A stretch of DNA of 58,970 nt from Anaerolineales bacterium UBA5797. GTDB taxonomy: Bacteria; Chloroflexota; Anaerolineae; Anaerolineales; Villigracilaceae. The stretch spans positions 1 through 58,970 of the forward strand of contig DIDP01000082.1 of NCBI GenBank assembly GCA_002418205.1, read 5' to 3'. Below are positions 35,514-43,572 of the stretch, piece by piece. The notes under the pieces were generated by a model. The model saw only the letters and a list, made by a program, of their open reading frames with translations, was not told the DNA's origin and did no database searches. How positions within the stretch are numbered: the first letter of the stretch is position 1; every line of letters starts with the position of its first letter. The position numbers and the translations under genes are program-made.

Positions 35514-36524
35514 CTACTTTCCGCTTTCCACGGTCCACCTCCATACGGATGACGCCATCGTAATGCCGCCGCCGCTGGCGCAGAACAGGATCACCTCGCC
35601 GGGTTTGGGTCCCTTGCCTTGATCAATTGAATCATCCAGTGCCATCACCACGCATGGCGAACCGGTGTAGCCCCATTTATCCATCACCCAGTGAGTCTTT
35701 TCGATGGACTGCTTGAGTAAGTCCATCATGAATTCGATAGTTCGGAGATTAAGTTGTGTGAAGTAATAATGATCCACATCATCAAAGGTGAGACCTGCTT
35801 TATCAAGTGCGCCTTGCATGAGCTTGGGCCAGTATTCGGTGTTGAAGGTCTTGGGGAATTTCTTGACGAACTCCACTTTGGGAGCACCAAACTGTGACAT
35901 GTTCTCCGGCGTGCAGGGACGATAGGTCCCGCCTGTGTAGATTCCCAACGCATCATGGAAGGCACCAACCGCCAGCAGATTACTTCCAAGAAAACCTTGT
36001 TCTTCCCCAACACCCAATACGACAGCGCCCGCACCATCTGCAAATAAGTTGGCAGTTTTCTTATCCTTGAAATCGAGAAAACGGCTCATCCCATATCCGC
36101 CAGCAACGAGGATATATTCCATTGTTGGCTCAGTCATCAGATATTTGGCACCCTGGTCAAGCGCAGTCACCCAGCCTGCACACGCGGAGTTGACATCGTA
36201 ACAGCCAGCTTTGTCCGCGCCGAGTTTGGACTGCACCACGGCCGAAGTGCTCGGGGAGAGATAATCCGGCGTGTCGGTGGAAACAATGATCAGATCCAGT
36301 TGTGAAGCGGAAATGCCAGCACGTTCGAGCGCCTTCCTCGAAGCTTCCACAATTAAGTCAGAGGTTACCTGGTCCGGCGCCATCCAACGGCGTTCACGGA
36401 TGCCGACATTCTCCAACAGCCATTCGTTGGTCGACTCGCCCATGAGTTCGTCAACCTCGGCGTTGGATACAACCCGTTCGGGGACATAACTTCCAGTGGA
36501 TAAGATCTGAACGTTTCGGGGCAT
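35514..36524 (-). CDS. KAS III-like (thiolase-superfamily) protein with altered active site
   Basis: 336 aa of the FabH/KAS III fold: NSACAGWVTALDQGAKYL holds the nucleophile Cys115, and the C-terminal half has LFADGAGAVVLG and CASGGGITMASSVWRW. The two other members of the FabH triad are missing: the usual HQAN site reads YFTQLN (Thr256 for His) and the GNTSS site reads GYTGSP (Tyr286 for Asn). It should therefore not decarboxylate malonyl-ACP in the usual way and may be an acyltransferase, an HMG-CoA synthase-like or a non-decarboxylating condensing enzyme. Neighbouring thiolase and DUF35 fit such a role. Confidence 0.87.
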   Translation of the reverse strand: MPRNVQILSTGSYVPERVVSNAEVDELMGESTNEWLLENVGIRERRWMAPDQVTSDLIVEASRKALERAGISASQLDLIIVSTDTPDYLSPSTSAVVQSKLGADKAGCYDVNSACAGWVTALDQGAKYLMTEPTMEYILVAGGYGMSRFLDFKDKKTANLFADGAGAVVLGVGEEQGFLGSNLLAVGAFHDALGIYTGGTYRPCTPENMSQFGAPKVEFVKKFPKTFNTEYWPKLMQGALDKAGLTFDDVDHYYFTQLNLRTIEFMMDLLKQSIEKTHWVMDKWGYTGSPCVVMALDDSIDQGKGPKPGEVILFCASGGGITMASSVWRWTVESGK

Positions 36525-36533
36525 GGGTTCTCT

Positions 36534-36752
36534 CTATGGTTGTGGTTTGGGATTGTCGCTCGCTTTAATGGGGACAAATCTGCTCATGAATTCAACAGCC
36601 TCCGCCCATTCGTTGAAATTTAATTCCTCCGCGCCTTGGATGTGACGGATCGAGCCATGATAGGCAGGCTGCTCCCCCTCATTTTGCGGCGTATCCTCCA
36701 CCACAAAGCGGATGATGAATGAACGGATCACAGGTGCGGTGTCTGACTTCAT
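36534..36752 (-). CDS. Small conserved-type protein (72 aa), first gene of the LIV/CoA block
   Basis: 72 aa starting at 36752 behind GGGGGC, nine bases before the KAS III-like gene. The pattern SFIIRFVVED, YHGSIRHIQGAEELNFNEWAEAVEFMSRF resembles small Chloroflexota proteins in which a strand-rich half (GxIxHVQSGE-like) leads to one helix. Role unknown. No signal peptide or membrane segment. Confidence 0.62.
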   Translation of the reverse strand: MKSDTAPVIRSFIIRFVVEDTPQNEGEQPAYHGSIRHIQGAEELNFNEWAEAVEFMSRFVPIKASDNPKPQP

Positions 36753-36802
36753 TGCCCCCAGAATATCAAATCCGGGTCACAGGGGAGTTACAAAACATCA
36801 AT

Positions 36803-36901
36803 ATCATTGCGAACGCCCGGCCGTAATGAGCAAGTTCGTGAAGCAATCTCACCAGTACGAAGGGATTGCTTCTTCGTCGCTTCATTCCTTCGCTACGACG
36901 G
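36803..36901. repeat. REP-like palindromic repeat (degenerate)
   Basis: Contains TCATTGCGA at the left, then GAAGCAATC at 36840-36848 facing GATTGCTTC at 36864-36872, then TCGTCGCTTCATTCCTTCGCTACGACG. These are the phrases of the CATTGCGAGCGAAGCGAAGCAATC type repeat common in Chloroflexota genomes. It sits in the 157-base gap between the catabolic block and the regulator, with no gene. Confidence 0.62.
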
Positions 36902-36909
36902 ATGTAAGT

Positions 36910-39900
36910 TTATTGAGTTATTTTTTCGTACAATTCTTGGGTTTCGGGGGAAGGAGTAATATCCAATTCATCCTTCAGCGTCTGCACACAACGTTGATAG
37001 GTCCGCCCCACCTGACCGCGGTCGCCCAACTTATCGTATGCGATCATCAAGTGGCGGTAGGCACGTTCCCAGCATTTATCCCTCGACAACACGCGTTGTG
37101 CAAGCTCCAACACATCGGCATATTGCTCTTTCGCGATCAACAGCTCGGTCAATCGGTCGGCGGATTCCAGGAACAAGGAAGCAAGCCGTTCGCGCTCCTC
37201 CGCCACCCATGATTCGTATAAGGCTTCGGGCAGGTAATCGCCGCGATAGATTTCGATCGCTTCCTTTAACGGAGCCAGTTCCGCCCGTCCAGTCTGATGC
37301 GTCAAAATCAGGAATTGTTCGGCATCGATCCATATGTCTGCATTGGGACGCAGCGCATAGGTCGTGCCATCCCGGAAGATGAAGGCGGATTCGCTGCCGG
37401 GATCGCGGTCGGGCTCGAGCACCTGATATAAGGTATTCAATGTGATCTTGAAATTTCGATGGGCAGTGGCAAGCTCGGCATCGGGCCAAAGAAACTCACA
37501 GATCTGATCCCGGTCGAGTGGTGCGTGGCGATAGGTGATGAACAGTTGAAATAATTGACGGGCAGCCTCCCGGCGCCAGCCATTGGACGGGATTTTATTG
37601 CTTCCTCTCCAAACCTGAAAATTGCCCAGGGTCTGGACGCGGAGTCTGAAACCGGGATGGATCTCAATGTTTCTCAACCCCAGGCTTTCCAGCAGGCGAT
37701 CGACATATCCGCTTTCCCAGCTTTTCTGACGCGCATGCACCAGCAGGGGCACGAACAGCCTCTCATCAAATGGCCCCAGCAGAGACGGACGGGTAAAGAA
37801 AAAGTAATAACCGTTCTGCTGGCAGGTCGCCAATGTTTCGGGAAGAATTTGGTTAATGCGTTCGTATGATTTTTGTTTCAAATACCCGAATGCCAGCCAG
37901 AGCCGCGCCACACTTCGCCCAAACGGATCGCTGCATTCTTCGAAGCCGCGTACCGCGCGATTGAGCCAACCTTCGGCGGCTTCATAGCGGGCGGACATCA
38001 TCAGACTGGCACCCATCGTCACACGCGTGAGTGAAGCAATCCATTCATCGCCCGCTTCCGCGGCGATCTTGATGGCTTCCTGGGCATAGGCCTGGGCGCG
38101 TTGGATGTCGCTGCGATAGCCGTAAGCACGGCAAAGACCCCAATCCGCCTCCACCAGCAAACGCGGCACATCCAGTGTTTTGCTCAGTTCAACGCTTTTT
38201 TCGAATTCGGTCAACGCCCGCACGAAATCATCCTCGCTGTCTTTCATTGTCAGGTTCAGGGCATGTCCCTGCCGCATGTGACCGACGGCCGTGATGAACG
38301 GCGATTTCAATTCATCGCCGCGCCGCGTACCCTCCAGCGCTGACCGATAGGCGTGATTGCCCATGCCCATGAAGGAATAGATGAGGGACAGCATTAGCTT
38401 GGTTTCGCGGTGGGCACGCGGAGTTTGCACCGGCTCGCGGTTTTCGGTTTCGGCAAGATCCTCCAGGCCGCGCCTGGCTTCCTCCAATCGACCGGTGCGC
38501 AAAAGAACGCGGAACCACAACTGGTCATTCGAGGGTCCCTCGGCGCGCAATTCCTCGGCGCGCTGCCGCAATCGTTCCGCTTCGCTGATATGACCTGAGT
38601 TCAGTTTATTCTCTGCCAATAATTCGAAGAGGCGCACCTGTGCTTCGCGGTCTTCGAAGCCATCACTCAAGCGGATTGCTTCTTCAAGCAGTTTCTCTGC
38701 CTGGCTGGGATTGACCGTGTCGAGGTATACGCGCGCCTGTCCGCGCAGGGCGCGTGCAACGCCATCCTGTCCTCCATGGGCGCGCCAGGCGGTTTCAGCT
38801 TGTTTGTACCATCCGAGCGCCTGATCGAAGCGGCTGTGCAGACGCGCCAATTCTCCAAGTGTGAACATCAGGTTGGGTCGTTGTTGCAGGCTGGATGTCG
38901 GGAGGAAGTCGATGTAGCTCGCAAGCGTATCCAGCCGGCCCGTGGAAAGAAGCGTCGGAGCGTAGGTGTCGAGCAGGTCGGCCATTTCGTCCCATGCCTG
39001 CGCCTCCAGCAAATGATACATCGCCGATTCCGGATTCTTATGCGCGAGAAAGTATTGAGCCGCATCGCGGTGCCAGCGAATACGTTTGTCCGTTGACGAT
39101 TGCTGGCGCAGGAATTTATGGAAGATATGATGGTAGCGCAGGAAACCCTCGGACGTTTCCACAATGAAGAGATCCTGCCTGCGCAGATACGCAAGCATGG
39201 AGGTCGAATCGTTTGCGGTAGATCCCGAAGCGCGCCGCAGTGCATCGCAAGTCTCGGGGTGCAGATCGCGCAGTATCGAAGTGATAAGCAGGAATTCGCG
39301 CACATCGGACGGCTGGCGTTCGAAGACTTCATTGGCAAGCAGTTCGAACAACGCTTCGAGTGAATCAGCCTGCCATTGAAGAGGAAATTCCAATGTCAAT
39401 GGAGACTGGGTGCGGATGCTTTGCCAGATCAATTGAAGACCGATCGCCCAGCCTTCGGTGTATTCGAGCAATGAATCCACTTCCTCGCCGGTCAATTCAA
39501 GCCCGTATAAATTGCCGAAGAGAGAGTTGATCTCGGCTCTGGTAAATGTGACAACGGACTGGTCAAGGATCAGTGCCTCCCCCTGCGCCCGCCAGCGGGT
39601 CAGCGTGGGGAGCGTGATGTTCGGCCTGCCTGATAACAGCACGTGAAAATGTGTGGGAGCAAGTCCGATCAGCCGATCCAGAATGAACGGCACTTCGCCG
39701 CCTTCGGTGAGAAAGTGGGCATCGTCCAGTATCAAAATTACAGGGGCCGCGGGGGTATCGGCTATTGCATTGATGATCTGGTCGAGGATACCCCGCCAGG
39801 GGAGAGGTCCCTGTGCACCATCCCAATCTTCCAGGAAGTGAGTGGGTAGATTTGCGATTGAGACCAGGGCATGTTGTAGGGCGTGACATAACTGGAGAAG

Positions 39901-40134
39901 AAAGACCAGCGGATCATTATCTTCGCCATCAGCCTGATACCAGATCACTGGCTGAAACTCTCCTGCCAGTTCAGCCAATGCAGTGCTCTTACCGTAGCCC
40001 GCTTCTGCCTGTAGAATGGTGAGCCGGTAGTCCAGTGCCTGTTTCAATATCTGGCTTACACGTGGACGCGCCAGGGTCCGCGCATTGCGCGGTGGGGGAA
40101 TCAGTTTAGTGCGAAGGATGCGGGAGAACGGCAT
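36910..40134 (-). CDS. STAND ATPase-TPR-BTAD transcriptional regulator (MalT-like N-terminus)
   Basis: 1074 aa from ATG 40134 (MPFSRILRTKLIPPP, the usual opening of this family; an in-frame ATG at 40221 adds 29 unlikely residues). Order: MalT-type STAND ATPase with Walker A AEAGYGKST near 44-52 and Walker B VILILDDAHFL, a long TPR region (about 330-780), and at the C-terminus a winged helix plus BTAD (LGNFQVWRGSNKIP to KDELDITPSPETQELYEKI). The output domain is therefore at the opposite end from the regulator at 3947-7021. It lies directly after the CoA/LIV block and its repeat, and is a candidate regulator of that block. Confidence 0.88.
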   Translation of the reverse strand: MPFSRILRTKLIPPPRNARTLARPRVSQILKQALDYRLTILQAEAGYGKSTALAELAGEFQPVIWYQADGEDNDPLVFLLQLCHALQHALVSIANLPTHFLEDWDGAQGPLPWRGILDQIINAIADTPAAPVILILDDAHFLTEGGEVPFILDRLIGLAPTHFHVLLSGRPNITLPTLTRWRAQGEALILDQSVVTFTRAEINSLFGNLYGLELTGEEVDSLLEYTEGWAIGLQLIWQSIRTQSPLTLEFPLQWQADSLEALFELLANEVFERQPSDVREFLLITSILRDLHPETCDALRRASGSTANDSTSMLAYLRRQDLFIVETSEGFLRYHHIFHKFLRQQSSTDKRIRWHRDAAQYFLAHKNPESAMYHLLEAQAWDEMADLLDTYAPTLLSTGRLDTLASYIDFLPTSSLQQRPNLMFTLGELARLHSRFDQALGWYKQAETAWRAHGGQDGVARALRGQARVYLDTVNPSQAEKLLEEAIRLSDGFEDREAQVRLFELLAENKLNSGHISEAERLRQRAEELRAEGPSNDQLWFRVLLRTGRLEEARRGLEDLAETENREPVQTPRAHRETKLMLSLIYSFMGMGNHAYRSALEGTRRGDELKSPFITAVGHMRQGHALNLTMKDSEDDFVRALTEFEKSVELSKTLDVPRLLVEADWGLCRAYGYRSDIQRAQAYAQEAIKIAAEAGDEWIASLTRVTMGASLMMSARYEAAEGWLNRAVRGFEECSDPFGRSVARLWLAFGYLKQKSYERINQILPETLATCQQNGYYFFFTRPSLLGPFDERLFVPLLVHARQKSWESGYVDRLLESLGLRNIEIHPGFRLRVQTLGNFQVWRGSNKIPSNGWRREAARQLFQLFITYRHAPLDRDQICEFLWPDAELATAHRNFKITLNTLYQVLEPDRDPGSESAFIFRDGTTYALRPNADIWIDAEQFLILTHQTGRAELAPLKEAIEIYRGDYLPEALYESWVAEERERLASLFLESADRLTELLIAKEQYADVLELAQRVLSRDKCWERAYRHLMIAYDKLGDRGQVGRTYQRCVQTLKDELDITPSPETQELYEKITQ

Positions 40135-40329
40135 TCGCGGTAAAGTGTATCTCAATTTTGGAGATTGGGAGGGTTGGATCGGAACGGTCTTCGTTTGGGG
40201 CAATCCGCCGTTCACAGTCATTATTGGAATGCAAGTTGGTCAAGTGTATGGGCGTATCAATTTGCCCCCTAATGGATAAATTTGTATAAAGAATCAAAAA
40301 AACGACCTTAATTCATGCCTGGTTTTTTT

Positions 40330-41829
40330 TCATCCTTGTTTCGAGCCATTCCTCAGGGGGAGTGTGATGGTGAAGACGGAACCCTGTCCCACCGTGCTTT
40401 GCACTTCAATGGTTCCTTCCATCAAAGTCACGAGTTTCCTCACGATGGGCAGACCCAGCCCGGCGCCCTGATGCCGGCGGGTGGCGTAATCCGAACCGCG
40501 CCGAAAAGGTTCGAAGATATCCGGCAGGCGTTCGGCGGGAATGCCCATGCCGGTATCCCGCACAACCATCTGCCATTCTGTTTCCAGGGACCTGAACGAC
40601 ACACAGACCTCACCGTAATCCGTGAACTTGACCGCATTGCCCATCAGGTTGACGAGGATCTGCTGGATGCGTCCGTTATCCCCCAGCATGATGTTCGGCA
40701 GGGCAGGATCAATTTCTGTTTTCAGTTTCAGGCTCTTCTGCTCCGCCAGCCCCGACAACAGGTTCCTTACGAGCAGCAGCGCGGATGCCGGCGAGAAGGG
40801 TTCCATGCGCATCTTCAATTTCCCCGACTGCATTTGCGCATGATCCAATAGGTCATTGACCATGTAGGTCAGCCTCTGGGCATTGACGTTTATCCGTTCC
40901 GCCATCTGTGTCGCCATGTCATTGCGCAAGGCAATCACTTCAGCAAAACCGGTGATGGCAGCCAGGGAGGTACGCATCCCATGACTGACCACACCCAGGA
41001 TGGCATCCCTGGCGCGTTCGACCTCCACCTGCCTGGATACATCCCGAACGATGGCAACGCGCCCCACATCCTTCACATCGCTCCATTCGAATGCCAGCAC
41101 CCGTCCGCGCAATTCCTGCTGCCCCCTGCCCTGTGAAGCAAGTTCGTTCAATCCACTGCCCATCAGGGAAAGCGCCGCCGGGTTTGCCAGCACAACCTGG
41201 TCGGCATCATTCAACACCACCACCCCATCCGCCACGCCATCCAGGATGGCGGCAACCTTTTGCGCCTCCATGCGTGCAGCCCTTATCGCGCCGTTGGCGA
41301 TGGACATGCCGAGCCAGGTCAAAGCCGCCAACGCAAAGTAGATGGCAATCGCATACGGGTTGGAGGATTCATGCAACACGGCAATGGAGATGTACAGATT
41401 GATGGCAGAAACCAGTGAGGCAGCCACGAACACTGCATGCGGGGGCAGAACGATTCCCCCTGCCAGAATGGGCAGCGTCCACAGGATCAAGCCGCTGCCC
41501 ACCAGTTCACCGGGAATATCCGAGACATAGGTGATGGCAATCAGGGAAAGGACGAATAGCCAGCCTGCCAAAGTGCCGGCACGCTCCCAACGGTTGAGTA
41601 GAAGCAGCAGGCTGAAAAGGACCACCACGGAGATACTGCTCAACAGGATCCGGAAGCCATCCCGGTCGCGCAGGATCTCCATCAGCGGGTCACCATAGCT
41701 GAACGTGGCGAGGATCGAAGCAAAGCCAGCGGCGATGAACAACGCCAGGATGATGTTGAGGAGCTGCCGCCGTCTGCGGTCATCCGGGTCGAAGGTGTCC
41801 GGCAGCCCCAGAAGTTTTGGAAGTCTCAT
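40330..41829 (-). CDS. Membrane histidine kinase with PAS-like domain
   Basis: 499 aa from ATG 41829, which overlaps the upstream stop as ATGA. Six or seven membrane helices (about 25-180), a PAS-like domain (AAILDGVADGVVVLNDADQVVLANPAAL), dimerisation helices with the phospho-acceptor His283 in VVSHGMRTSLAAI, and an HATPase domain with NLMGNAVKFTD, RDTGMGIP and GAGLGLPIVRKL. The residue after the His is Gly, where almost all HisKA kinases have Glu (SHELRTPL), which should weaken kinase chemistry. No response regulator is adjacent. The partner is elsewhere, or the protein acts mainly as a phosphatase or sensor. Confidence 0.88.
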   Translation of the reverse strand: MRLPKLLGLPDTFDPDDRRRRQLLNIILALFIAAGFASILATFSYGDPLMEILRDRDGFRILLSSISVVVLFSLLLLLNRWERAGTLAGWLFVLSLIAITYVSDIPGELVGSGLILWTLPILAGGIVLPPHAVFVAASLVSAINLYISIAVLHESSNPYAIAIYFALAALTWLGMSIANGAIRAARMEAQKVAAILDGVADGVVVLNDADQVVLANPAALSLMGSGLNELASQGRGQQELRGRVLAFEWSDVKDVGRVAIVRDVSRQVEVERARDAILGVVSHGMRTSLAAITGFAEVIALRNDMATQMAERINVNAQRLTYMVNDLLDHAQMQSGKLKMRMEPFSPASALLLVRNLLSGLAEQKSLKLKTEIDPALPNIMLGDNGRIQQILVNLMGNAVKFTDYGEVCVSFRSLETEWQMVVRDTGMGIPAERLPDIFEPFRRGSDYATRRHQGAGLGLPIVRKLVTLMEGTIEVQSTVGQGSVFTITLPLRNGSKQG

Positions 41830-42737
41830 CGCGCCGCAGCAAAGATCCGAATATACCCAACCGAGAATTCCTTGTTCCCGCCATCCTGGAACTTCAAGTC
41901 CATCGAAGGCGCGATCTCCCACCACCGTTTGGGTCGGTGAAGCACGAGCGAGTTGTCGCTCCAGACATGCACCTCCACGGGTCCGAAGGATGGCATGGAC
42001 ATCTCACATAACTTTTCCCCATCAACACTCAAAATACCCTGCCACTGTTTTTTATTGATCCAATGCAGACGGATTTCATAGTCGTGCCAGGAATAGGGAT
42101 CGACTGGAAGTGCATTGACTTTCACCGGCATCCAGTTGAGCGCCAGATAGCACAGCGCTCCATTGACCCCTTGAATGGAGGATTCATTTCCCGCAACCGA
42201 AAAACCAAGCATGTCGAAGGGTTTGACGAACATCCCGTCCTCCCCCAAGGTTCCAAGCGGCTGGAAGATCACACCGGCTGTGCCATAGAAGTTCCCACTG
42301 GCCCGGGAGGAAAATTGCAGCACCACATCACTGGTGGGAGTCGGGCGATAACCGCGCCCGCCAATCAGGGTCAGGTTGTTGTATCGTTCCGCAGCCGGCT
42401 GGTGCGTCATGTCCCCGCTTTCCCGCGGGAATTCCAGATCGGGAATATGATTGATGTTCAAGCCGTCCTGGAGGGTCATGGCAGCCGCGTGCCAGGTATC
42501 TGCATGTGATACTTTTCCAGCGCCGTTGATGATGGAGAACTTCCAAAAGTCGGGAGATAATTTTTCCTCGAAATTATCCTCCAGGGGTTCAGGGTTTTGA
42601 TATTCGTCTGCGGAGCTTATCGCCAGCCTTTCCAGCCGTCTTGACTCTTTGTGGATTGCCAGGGTTGAATACAACTGACGATAGTTCAATCCCAGGGATG
42701 CGAGCAAAAACAGGAGTGAGAGATGGATCAGTTTCAT
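41826..42737 (-). CDS. Membrane-anchored protein with concanavalin/LamG-like domain
   Basis: About 303 aa. The start is uncertain among ATG 42737, 42758 and 42782; 42737 begins right at the hydrophobic signal MKLIHLSLLFLLASLG. The mature part (about 55-300) is a beta-sandwich with repeated W/F-rich strands (DFWKFSIINGAGKVS; DVVLQFSSRASGNFYGTAG; SWHDYEIRLHWI), like glycan-binding or GH16-like jelly rolls; no catalytic ExDxxE motif is evident. It is translationally coupled to the histidine kinase and could be its extracellular sensing partner. Confidence 0.75.
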   Translation of the reverse strand: MKLIHLSLLFLLASLGLNYRQLYSTLAIHKESRRLERLAISSADEYQNPEPLEDNFEEKLSPDFWKFSIINGAGKVSHADTWHAAAMTLQDGLNINHIPDLEFPRESGDMTHQPAAERYNNLTLIGGRGYRPTPTSDVVLQFSSRASGNFYGTAGVIFQPLGTLGEDGMFVKPFDMLGFSVAGNESSIQGVNGALCYLALNWMPVKVNALPVDPYSWHDYEIRLHWINKKQWQGILSVDGEKLCEMSMPSFGPVEVHVWSDNSLVLHRPKRWWEIAPSMDLKFQDGGNKEFSVGYIRIFAAAR

Positions 42738-42792
42738 GTGCCGATTGTTTCCATTCATCCTTTCCGAAAAATGTGCGCACATGATACGAAGG

Positions 42793-42821
42793 CGTGTCGG
42801 GAGGTATAAAAACCGTGTCGG
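42793..42821 (+). promoter_or_regulatory. Direct repeats around a -10-like box upstream of the excisionase-like gene
   Basis: CGTGTCGG occurs at 42793-42800 and again at 42814-42821, a 21-base step (two helical turns), with TATAAA at 42805-42810 between them. The site lies in the divergent gap between the LamG-like gene and the excisionase-like gene and could be the operator at which the helix-turn-helix protein acts on its own promoter. Confidence 0.42.
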
Positions 42822-42852
42822 TAATTTATGAATCTACAAGGAGTTGGGAACG

Positions 42853-43190
42853 ATGAAAAACAAGACTTGCAAAACAAATACAAATTTGGAGGAAGCGGTC
42901 AAAGCAATCGCAACCAGGATGAGTGAACAGATCGGACTGGTTGCAGCCAGTTCGTTGAGAGAGATGTTATTTGTGTTGATGGAAGAAAGAGAAAACGGTT
43001 ATGCGCAAGTATCAGAAGATCAGAATGAATTCCCGACAGCGGACAAGGTGGCGAAAATCCTGAAGATCAGCTGGGCACTGGCATATCGAAAGATACAAAC
43101 CCGGAACCCCCCTCTTTTTCGATCGGCAGGACCGTAAGGGTTAAGCGGGACGATCTGGACGCTTTTATCGAGTCACATATGTTGCGATAA
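42853..43190 (+). CDS. Helix-turn-helix excisionase-like protein, read through a -1 frameshift
   Basis: ATG 42853 follows AAGGAG. The first frame gives 94 residues ending in a stop at 43137 and includes the helix-turn-helix FPTADKVAKILKISWALAYRKIQ. The expected end of an excisionase/MerR-like domain, SFSIGRTVRVKRDDL plus DAFIESHMLR and a stop at 43190, continues in the -1 frame. The switch falls on CCCCCCT at 43107-43113, placed as a textbook X-XXY-YYZ slippery heptamer in the zero frame. A -1 slip gives a 112-aa full-length protein. It may be programmed frameshifting, a real loss mutation, or a homopolymer error in the assembly. No integrase is nearby. Confidence 0.72.
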
Positions 43191-43192
43191 TT

Positions 43193-43330
43193 CTGCTTCG
43201 TGTGGGCGCATCGAAATATCTTTTGACACCCACAAAGGCAGACGCTGCAACATCAGCAATCGGTTTATCCAGGGGGGTCATAAATTCATCCTTTACCGCC
43301 TGCGTCCTTTGACAATCCTCTTCTTGTCCT
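43193..43330 (+). repeat. Diverged intergenic repeat, copy 1
   Basis: Shares with 49734-49890 the blocks CTGCTTCGTGTGG, GCTGCAA-ATCAGCAATCGG-TTATCC, ATTCATC and GTCCTTTGACAATCCTCT in the same order and direction. It includes TTGACA at 43309-43314 with TATCCC 17 bases on. The minus strand of the core reads DKPIADVAASAFV, similar to DKPIADIAASSFV in copy 2, with mostly third-base changes, so it may be an old coding fragment. The rest of the gap to 43572 holds nothing I can support except a short GC-rich hairpin near 43385-43408. Confidence 0.62.
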
Positions 43331-43572
43331 GTATCCCAGTCGTTCCTGGCATTCACAATGCGGCCCTCTCTCCCCGAAATCAGTCAGGGGGTTACCAGAC
43401 CTCCCCTGTTGTATCCAACTCCGGCCCACCATCCTCGAAGGGAGTCCAAATTCAACATCCCCCCAATTCACTCAAGGCCTCCCCATCCATCATTACGATA
43501 CAGGTTCTTTTGATCCCTCAGAAATGTACAGAAGGCAACCCTGCACGTCCGGGAAATTGGAACCGGCGTATT

